Shown: positions 56,960-64,000 of the stretch, piece after piece
Position numbering within the stretch: the stretch's first letter is position 1
Layout of the letters: each line of letters starts with the position of its first letter
DNA from: Panulirus ornatus
Taxonomy: Eukaryota > Arthropoda > Malacostraca > Decapoda > Palinuridae
Direction: 5' to 3'
DNA length: 64,000 nucleotides
Assembly (NCBI RefSeq): GCF_036320965.1
Contig: NC_092241.1
Location: 7,704,569 to 7,768,568, forward strand
Notes under the pieces: model-generated
Told to the model about the DNA's origin: nothing
Database searches by the model: none
Seen by the model: the letters and a program-made list of their open reading frames with translations, nothing else
Translations under genes and position numbers: made by a program

Positions 56960-57250
56960 GGTTGGATAAAATCCCCATTACTTTTTACTGCCCTCCCGAC
57001 CTTGGCATAGTTCGTAAATGTGTTCAGATTAGAATCGTCCCTTTGGCAAGTCATTCACCCACGTCAAGAATCGCAGTGGTCCCAGCATCGGTTCCTGTGG
57101 CACGCCACTGGTGACCTCGACTTGTCTCTATCTTTTAAGGTGTCTTCCCCTCCCCCATATTCCTAGTGCCTTATCAACCTTATTATGTATTACAGTATCA
57201 GATGCTTTCTGGCGGACGAGATATACAAAGAGTCCACCCAGCTTTGGGCC
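56960..57250 (-). pseudogene. CR1/L2-like LINE reverse transcriptase remnant
   Basis: Minus-strand order of motifs: FVYLVRQKASDTVIHNK (about 57240-57180, the Y-x-D-F-x-K-A-F-D block with D-F changed to V-R), then VTSGVPQEPMLGPLRF (about 57110-57065, the S-G-V-P-Q-G block with G changed to E), WVNDLPKG, an in-frame TAA, and in a shifted frame FTNYAKVGRAVKS where the catalytic F-A-D-D should be. The loss of both Asp of that motif, the stop and the frameshift make it dead. Non-LTR origin is inferred from the motif series. Confidence 0.72.
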
Positions 57251-57264
57251 TTGTCGAAAACAGA

Positions 57265-57405
57265 GCTCACTTTCTTGTAGAAATATAAGCGGAGCTCACT
57301 TTCTCGTAGAAATATAAGCGGAGCTCACTTTCTCGTAGAAATATAAGCGGAGCTCACTTTCTCGTAGAAAAATAAGCGGAGCTCACTTTCTCGTAGAAAT
57401 GTAAA
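57265..57405. repeat. 29-bp tandem repeat
   Basis: Five units of GAGCTCACTTTCTCGTAGAA plus ATATAAGCG. The first reads CTTGTAG and the last ends GTAAACGC. 57406-57734 shows no gene. Confidence 0.95.
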
Positions 57406-57734
57406 CGCTTCCATTTTCGCACAGCCTCTTTTCCCCCTGAAACCACAATGTTCCTCAGGTAGCGTCCATGGACGTCAAGTTCAATAGTCTCTACCTCGAT
57501 AGAGGAACGGGATCTTAGTGGTGTCATTATACGATGCTACCACAAGCATCTGGCAAGTGTCACGAACGGGCGGATTGCTTTCGTGTCACCCTTCTGTAAG
57601 TTGAGGACGTGGTGTTCGAACGCATACGAATGACGCAGCAGGTGTACAGGGCGTCACTGACGACCAGGTCACAGTTAGGGTGACAGGCGTGGTACGCATC
57701 ACAGAGACCTTGAGTGGAAGGTGAGGAATGATTT

Positions 57735-58055
57735 TTAGTGTGTGGTTTTTTTTTCCCCACGAAACACTTGAGTCTGCCCTTGAAGGATCTCTGTTCTCTC
57801 ATGGACGACCTCGTCCTTCTTGGAAATGACCTTAGCCTCCTCATGCACGGCCTTGACCTCCTCCTCCTCCTCCTGTACAAACTTGACCTCCTCATGCATG
57901 ACCTCGGCTTTTTTTTTTATATATATATGTGCTCGACCTTACTCGCCCTCCTCACGCATGACCCTGACTTCCTCGTGCACGCCACTTCTCCCGTCACGAA
58001 TGACTTCAGGCACATCCTGCGCGAACTACTCCACCTTCAAACCCCGTTCCGCGTC
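57735..58055 (-). other. degenerate Glu-rich heptad-like coding-looking stretch
   Basis: The minus-strand frame ATG 57897-57899 to stop 57735-57737 (54 codons) reads repeats such as MHEEVKFVQEEEEEVKAVHE and DEVVHERTEILQGQTQVFRG. Upstream, after a (TA)n/T-run interruption and a stop, the related GVHEEVRVMREEGE appears (57950-58000). The pattern V-HEE-V resembles a coiled coil, but may be only a decayed ~24-bp minisatellite (GACCTCCTCATGCATGACCT on plus). Not recognised. No splice evidence. Confidence 0.25.
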
Positions 58056-58590
58056 GACACATTCGCGTATAGCGAACCTCGACCTCGTCTTATAGGCGCG
58101 CGAGGAGGAACCTATCACTGAATGGCTTTTATCACATCATACTCACCGGGGTTGGGTTGGAGACCTTCCAATGTGGACTGAGGCACGGCCCTAACCCTTT
58201 CAAACACCCCCTCCCATCCATCTGGTTGTTGCTGTGGTGCTGTTATCGTGCTGTTATCGCGCCTTACAAGGGCGCAGGGAAGGTATCTAGGTCAAGGGTT
58301 CTCTGCACTCGAGTGGTTTATAGATTTTCTCAGCGAGTCCATAACGCGCCAAAATAGTTGAGGAACTAATGGGCCCTTGAAAAGAATTCACTCCGTCGGA
58401 AACGTCGTCAAGGGTAAAAAAAACGTGTTGCAATTTCCTTTTTTGTTGTTGTTGTTGTTTATGAAGGACAGATGATGATAAGCGGTGATGCAAATGAATA
58501 CACAGGTGTATACCTCATGTACTCGTACAATGATTGGTATGATTACAGAGGAACAGGTCTAGCGAGGAGACCTGTCGCTGAGAGGTGGGT
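58056..58590. other. no gene seen
   Basis: Unique sequence, T-rich GTTGTTGTT at 58442-58460. Confidence 0.5.
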
Positions 58591-58599
58591 GGGATGAAT

Positions 58600-59180
58600 A
58601 GAACGTCAGATTTGCCAAGAACAATATGGCTTTAGGAGTGATGATGAAGGATGTGTGTAGACCAGGAGTTCAGTTTAAGAAAAGGTTGTGATGAATCCTT
58701 GAAGGAAGAGAGGGATCTGTATATGGCATATAGAAATGAGAGCCTCGAGGACGTGCTCAGGACATTTGGCGTGAGGGGAAAGCTACTGGATCCAATGAGA
58801 AGTTTCCATTGGGAAAATATAAGACTAGTGCGCGAGTAGGAAGGGAGGACGGTGAGTGGTTCCAATCGCAGGTGGTGTCTGCTTTTTGTGTGTGTGTGTT
58901 TTGCCATCGTGGTAGTTGAATGTGCTCATGGACAGGATGGTAAAGGAAGGTGAATGCGAGTGTCTTAGAGAAAGGAGTTTGTCTACAGTATGCTAGGGGT
59001 AGGGTTGTTAGTGGGTAAGGGTCGTAGGAGGCAAGTCCTGTTGCTTTTTACAGACGGCACCGTTGTGGTGGAAGGCTTGAGAGAGAAACTGTTGAAGCTG
59101 GTGTCCGAGTTCGGGGAGAGTGTGTAAAAGGAGGAAGTTAAAAGTGATTGGATGACAGGAGAACGTATTCACGATTCCAA
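58600..59180 (+). pseudogene. RTE-type LINE reverse transcriptase remnant, second copy
   Basis: Plus-strand frame from 58651 begins CVDQEFSLRKGCDESLKEER and continues with DVLRTFGVRGKLLDPMRSFH, matching the finger/palm region of RTE-like enzymes in order. A frame change then gives VGREDGEWFQSQV (about 58834-58872). Later LFTDGTVVVEGLREKLLKLV (59044-59103) occupies the place of the catalytic F-A-D-D, with F-T-D-G here, and SEFGESV ends at a TAA, 59125-59127. The Y-D-R-V block, the G-C-V-M-S-P block and one catalytic Asp are missing or destroyed, so it is inactive. It is better preserved than 48110-48640. Confidence 0.72.
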
Positions 59181-60115
59181 AAGATTATGTCTCAGGGAAA
59201 CTAAGGTTAGCTGAAGATAGGGAAAGTAACCAATTCCCTACAGAATAGACACTCAGGTCTACTAGAAGTAGAGGGTCAGGTTAGCTAAAAGCAGACTGGG
59301 TCACTTGGAGATTGGGGAACTGAAACTAGACAGGAAAATTAAACCTCAGACAGACTGATGATAACCAGATCAGCGGGACCAGATGGCGAGTCAGATCACC
59401 TAAACACCTGTTCATTACCAGGTCAGCTAAAGAGAGCAAGGCACAGTCAGGTCAGCTAAAGAGAGCAAGGCACAGTCAGGTCAACTAAAGAAAGCAAGAC
59501 ACGGTCAATTCAGCTGGAAGCCAGACGGAGGAACAGGTTACACAGGGTGAGTGAGAGAGTCAGGTCGAATGGTGACACACAGTAGAGTCAGTTCACCTAA
59601 AGACCATCAGAATTCCGATGGAGGCAAATGGTGGTAGAGTGAGTCAAGTCGTCACAATGCCAAGGGAGGCTAGCTAAATGAGCCACGCTACATCGGGGGC
59701 GCTTAGATAGCCCAAATCTACTGGAAGGAACTGAAGATTCAGGTCAGTGAGAGGGACAAATAGATCCCTAGGCTTGTTAGATATAGAAGAAAAGGGTCAG
59801 GTCATTAGATATAGAAGAAAGACCAGGATCAGCTATGGTAGATTAGAGAGTGTGAAGTCCGTTAGAGAGATAAGTTGGTGATGTAGACGTACCCGGGTCC
59901 AGAGAGACAATGACGTCGATATGCAGAGACAGATGGACGCGTCCGGGAGATACGTAAACACAGGTTGGTCATATGGAGAGATACAGAGAGACAGACAGAT
60001 AGACAGGGAGTGAGACAGCGACTCAGGGAGAGACATGTGGGACATCTGCATCGTTAGAGATAATCACATAGAGATAGGTCTGCGAGAGATGTTGGGGGGG
60101 GGGGGGGCAAAGTCA
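59181..60115. other. AG-rich degenerate repeats, no gene
   Basis: CAGGTCAGCTAAAGAGAGCA-type units (59415-59520, ~29 bp, three copies) within a longer region of AGGTCAG(C/T)TAA words, and a 13-G run near 60096. No recognisable gene. Confidence 0.6.
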
Positions 60116-60300
60116 GCCAGAGGCAGAAAGGAAGACAGAAATTAGCCACAGACAGACAGAGATCGACAGAAATTAGCCACAGACAGACAGATAGAGACAG
60201 AAATTAGCCATAGACAGACAGAGACAGAAATTAGCCATAGACAGACAGATACAGAGAGACAGAAATTAGCCACAGACAGACAGATGGAGAGAGACAAATA
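60116..60300. repeat. ~28-bp ACAGAAATTAGCCACAGACA repeat
   Basis: About six units with variable ACAGACAGAT tails. Confidence 0.93.
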
Positions 60301-60393
60301 AGACAGGAGCAGGGCCCTCGAAAGGCGCAGAGTCAGGCCCGTCTCGGACAGAAGGACAGAAATCATCCACAGACACGATAGATACTCTAGAAC

Positions 60394-60441
60394 ACAGACA
60401 CACACACACACATACACACACACATAACACACACACACACA
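60394..60441. repeat. (CA)n microsatellite
   Basis: Interrupted CA tract. 60442-61050 is unique sequence with no recognisable gene. Confidence 0.92.
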
Positions 60442-61050
60442 CGATCAGACAACACACGTAGGGGATATCTTGCTACTAGCTCTGAACGGAATTCAAACTG
60501 CATGATTAAGAAACTAAGACATTTGGTTAGCTCAAACCCTCTTTGTGTACATCACAAAGTGGTTATCAGGTTATAAATACTGCATCGTGCAGAGATTTTT
60601 TTCGGTCGCAACTAATTAGAAAGATTAACAGTGTTACGTATTGATAATCAGTGAGGTGTTGAATAATAAGGTTCTGCCTTATATTTCCTTATGTTATTAT
60701 TCTATATGTAAATGGGGTGGGTGATAAAGGTATTAGAATAATCCAGTCATATAGGAATGTATATGTGTATATAGGCAAGTTATATAAGGAGACGAGTAAA
60801 AAAATGACATTTTTTTTGTGGTACAGGGAAATATATATAGATCCCTCCTTATTGTCCTAGAAAACGTGAAATGGTCCCACGTGGAAAACGGGACGCCGGT
60901 CTGTTACCAGGCCTGCTGTGAGAAGTGACGCCCCGCATTCCTGCCGCCATGACGGGGGTCGAGGAGGAGCGAGCAAAGGTCGACCTCAAGGTGGGGGGAT
61001 GGGGGTTAAAACTCGGTGTAAAAATGCCTGCTCGACCTGACCTTCCCCCC

Positions 61051-61052
<2 letters not shown>

Positions 61053-61133
<81 letters not shown>
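61053..61133. repeat. (CT)n microsatellite
   Basis: Perfect CT tract. Confidence 0.97.
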
Positions 61134-61137
<4 letters not shown>

Positions 61138-61226
61138 CGTTGACTCTGAAGGATGGAAGGAGGGAGGGAGGTCGCCCTCAGAGGGGGGGGGGGGTCCACA
61201 TGTCAAGTGATAGGTCGCCCCTCGCG

Positions 61227-61230
<4 letters not shown>

Positions 61231-61257
<27 letters not shown>
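61231..61257. repeat. short (TG)n
   Basis: TG tract. The following 61258-61420 contains another short TG run (61370-61386). Confidence 0.92.
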
Positions 61258-61259
<2 letters not shown>

Positions 61260-61419
61260 GGATGCGGAATACATTAGCTGTGAGGTCATCCCCGCGAGGT
61301 CAGGCTTGACCCCAGGGGTCAAGCCTGGGGAAAAGAAGAGGGAGGGAGGGGAGGTGGGGAGGGGTGGGAGTGTGTGTGTGTGTGTGGTGTGTGAAAAGGT
61401 CGCACCCTAACCAGGAAAG

Positions 61420-62010
61420 TCCACCCCTCCCCCCTCCACCCCTCCCTTCCCCCTCCGCTCCCCTCCCCACCTCTCCTCCCCTCCCCTCCTCCCCTCCCCT
61501 CCCCTCTCTCTGGCATCCTCCCCGTTATACACCCTTCGGGGAATGCTGAGGCGCGCGCGCGGGTAACCCGCCCCCAAGGTAGACGGCTAGGCGCGAGGGG
61601 AGGTGAGGGGAGGTGAGGGGTGGGGGGGGAGGGGTCGCTGCAGGTGTGGCTCCCGTGTTAAGCTGTGACCTCCCCCCTCCTCCTCCCCCCTCCCCCTCCT
61701 CTTCCTCCCCCTCCTCCTCTTCCTCCCCCTCCCCCTCCTCCTCCCCCACCCCTTCCTCCCTCCTCCCCCCTCTCCCCTCGGCGACGAAGTGTGGGTGTGG
61801 GAGGGGAGGGGCGTCGTCAGCGTGAGAGGTCAAACCTGACCGTATGTGAGACTGTGACCTCCCCTCCTCCCCCTCCCCCCTCTCCTCCTCCCCTTCCCTC
61901 TCCTCCCCTCTCCCCTTCCCCCCCTCTCCCCTCGGCGACGAAGTGTGGGTGTGGGAGGGGAGGGGCGTCGTCATCGTGAGAGGTCAAACCTGACCGTATG
62001 TGACATGTGG
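61420..62010. repeat. C/T-rich region with a ~155-bp tandem duplication
   Basis: CTCCCCTCGGCGACGAAGTG TGGGTGTGGGAGGGG (split) through GGTCAAACCTGACCGTATGT occurs at 61771-61850 and again at 61926-62002, each preceded by a CCCCTCCTCC tract. Confidence 0.88.
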
Positions 62011-62292
62011 TCTGTGATTCTTCTTTTTTCTTTTTTTCTCCCCCACCTGCTCATAATTACAGCTCTCTGTGTGTTACCTCGTACTTTGATTTTACCCCCT
62101 TTTTTCTTTCTTTTCTTTCTTTTTCCTTTTTTTTTTGTAAGGAAACCCGTTTTCGTGGTCGCTGCTTGACCTTATTTGACCTTGTGACCCGGATGTGGAA
62201 GAGGAGGGGGGGGTGTGTGGGGAGGAGGAGAGGGGAGGGGGTGTGTGTGGTGTGGGATGGGGGACAGGAAGGAGCTGATGGGGGGTGAGAGA
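62011..62292. other. no gene seen
   Basis: T-rich stretch (62020-62138) and G-rich GGGGTGTGTGG stretch (62198-62280). Confidence 0.6.
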
Positions 62293-62295
62293 GAG

Positions 62296-62299
<4 letters not shown>

Positions 62300-62359
<60 letters not shown>

Positions 62360-62379
62360 TCAGTTCGACACACACACAA

Positions 62380-62450
<71 letters not shown>
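62300..62450. repeat. two (GA)n tracts with duplicated flank
   Basis: GA at 62300-62357 and 62385-62450. GTGTCAGTTCGACACACAC follows each (62357, 62451), itself holding the 6-bp palindrome-like GTGTC...GACAC. Confidence 0.95.
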
Positions 62451-62452
<2 letters not shown>

Positions 62453-62489
62453 GTCAGTTCGACACACACCCCTGCGAGATCTCTCTGTC

Positions 62490-62560
62490 TCCCTCGAGAC
62501 CCGTCTATCGTCCTCGAGACCCGTCTATCGTCCTCGAGACCCGTCTATCGTCCTGGGGAT
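62490..62560. repeat. 20-bp tandem repeat
   Basis: Four units of CTCGAGACCCGTCTATCGTC, the last one diverged. Confidence 0.93.
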
Positions 62561-62689
62561 CTATCTACCTCTCCCTCTCTCCCCGCCCTCGATCTTCCTC
62601 CTTAATGTGCCATTCTCCCCAGTCTGGTCAACATCATCTTCCTCCCATCCACTCGCCAGCCAGTCCTCTGTTGCTGAACTGGGCACAAA

Positions 62690-63135
62690 TTTTCCTCCTC
62701 TTCCTCCTTCTTCTCCTCCTCCTCTTGTACCACCGCCTCCTCCTCCTCCTCTTCCTTCTCCTCCTCCTCTTCCTTCTCCTCCTCCTCTTCCTTCTCCTCC
62801 TCCTCCTCTTGTACCAGCTCCTCGTCCTCCTCCTCCTCCTCCTCCTCCTCCTCCTCCTTGTGGCACGTCTTCATCCTCTTCCTCCTCCTCCTCCTCCTCC
62901 TCCTCCTTCTCCCCCTCCTTGTGCCACCTCTTCCTCCTCCTCCTCCTCCTCTTGTACCACATCTTCGTCCTCCTCCTCCTCCTCCTCCTCCTCCTTGTGC
63001 CACCTCTTCTTCATCTTCCTCCTCCTCCTCCGTCTTCTTCTCCTCTTGTACCACCTCTTCCTCCCTCTCCTGCTCTTGTACCGCCTCTTCGTCCTCCTCC
63101 TCTTCTTACCCCTCTCCTCCCTCCTCTCCTCCCCT
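62690..63135. repeat. (CCT)n tract with repeated CTTGTACCAC/CTTGTGCCAC
   Basis: CCT/CTT triplets punctuated by ten or so TTGTACCACCTCTTCCTCCT-type words, a higher-order minisatellite. Minus-strand Glu/Gly-rich frames are artefacts. Confidence 0.95.
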
Positions 63136-63459
63136 TGTCCACTCTTCCACTGCATTCCTATCTTCTCTTCTCCTCCTCTCTCCCTCTCCCACCTCACCAC
63201 CCCCACCACACTTTTTTCCCCCCTTAGCCTCCCCACCTATGCGTCAAGTATCGCCTGTTGAAGGGGAGAGAGGAGGAGGAGGAGGGGAGAGGGGAGGAAG
63301 GAGGAGAGGGGAGAGGAGGTCCCGGGGATGAGGTGAGGGGGGGGAATACCAAGACGCAAAGACTTGACTCTCGACCTAGCGCTTGATACAGGAATGTGAC
63401 AAACGCAGAACGTCTTCCAAACACACCCTCGACTCTCACCACCTCCCCACCTCACCACC

Positions 63460-63545
63460 TCCGTCCTCTTGAGAGAACACCCTCCTCCTCCTCCTCCTCC
63501 TCCTCCTCCCCCCCAACACACACACACGCACACACACACACACAC
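63460..63545. repeat. (CCT)n and (CA)n
   Basis: CTC triplets 63480-63508, C run, then CA tract 63517-63546. 63136-63459 and 63547-63840 hold polypurine/pyrimidine patches and unique sequence with no gene. Confidence 0.92.
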
Positions 63546-63840
63546 ACCTCACTCACATATATCAATCGCCCGCTTCTCGCGGTATTTTAAGGAGGTTGAC
63601 AAACCTCAAGTGGAGGGGGTTGTGGGGTTGGGTTGTGGGGTTGTGGGGTTGTGGTTGTAAAGGTTGCCTGCATTGCTGCTGGACATCAAGGCTCCGTTTG
63701 TTGCGTGGATTGATGATTATGTTAATGTGTTTCGTGACTGTTGTGTTGTGTCAAGAGGGAAAGGGGGTTGGGGGGTGGGTCATCGTGCTGTTGTGTTCAC
63801 TGGGATGTTGTTCATGTTGTGATGGGATTTATATGTGTTG

Positions 63841-63946
63841 TTGTTATTGTTGTTGTTATTGTTGTTGTTGTTGTTGTTCTTCTTCTTCTTCTTCTTCTTC
63901 TTCTTCTTCTCTTCTCTTCTTCTTCTTCTTCTTCTTCTTCTTCTTC

Positions 63947-63978
<32 letters not shown>

Positions 63979-64000
63979 CTTCTTCTTCCTCTTCTCTTCT
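63841..64000. repeat. (GTT)n to (CTT)n triplet tract
   Basis: GTT triplets (63838-63876) convert to CTT triplets that run off the window edge. Confidence 0.96.

Overview
Animal nuclear DNA, most probably from an arthropod and, as an inference, a decapod crustacean. The reasons are extreme microsatellite and minisatellite density, animal-type nuclear tRNA genes with internal A and B boxes, short tRNA-derived SINE-like fragments, and broken RTE-type and CR1/L2-type LINE reverse transcriptases. I find no intact protein-coding gene. The long reading frames are almost all translations of repeats whose period keeps a frame open.

Layout. 1-11.9 kb: a partial SINE, a 52-bp minisatellite, a 25-bp array (monomer related to CCTTGAGCACGACGGT), a 36-bp array, a SINE at 6.46 kb, a diverged duplicated pair (4.3/7.5 kb) and many (CT)n/(CA)n tracts. 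12.1-14.65 kb: a 42-bp satellite of about 60 copies with higher-order structure. 14.8-20.5 kb: T-rich, (AT)n, (CTA)n and (GAA)n tracts, SINE fragments and a second locus of the same 52-bp minisatellite. 20.84 kb: tRNA-Asp(GTC). 21.4-38.1 kb: the main feature, a tRNA-Gly(GCC) cluster with ten apparently identical intact copies and five damaged ones, on both strands. They sit in modules made of a conserved ~165-bp 5' flank, an AT-rich 3' cap and blocks of ~21-bp monomers. The modules form direct duplications and large inverted repeats. A 30-bp minisatellite (21.6-23.07 kb) interrupts the cluster. About 26.0-31.4 kb of the cluster reads like an error-laden copy of its neighbours and may be unpolished assembly. 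38.8-46.3 kb: compound CT/CA, 22-bp, 40-bp and 22-23-bp arrays. 46.8-51.1 kb: inverted LINE pieces, an RTE reverse transcriptase remnant, a (CTT)n tract and a 31-bp array. 51.5 kb: tRNA-Leu(AAG) on the minus strand. 51.7-64 kb: a long (TG)n tract, SINE pieces, another block of the tRNA-cluster monomer, a CR1/L2-like and a second RTE-like reverse transcriptase remnant, and long polypyrimidine/polypurine tracts.

Working content: only the tRNA genes look functional. They would supply glycine, aspartate and leucine tRNAs through RNA polymerase III. The most unusual structure is the inverted, modular tRNA-Gly array, whose monomer family recurs at several other places in the window.
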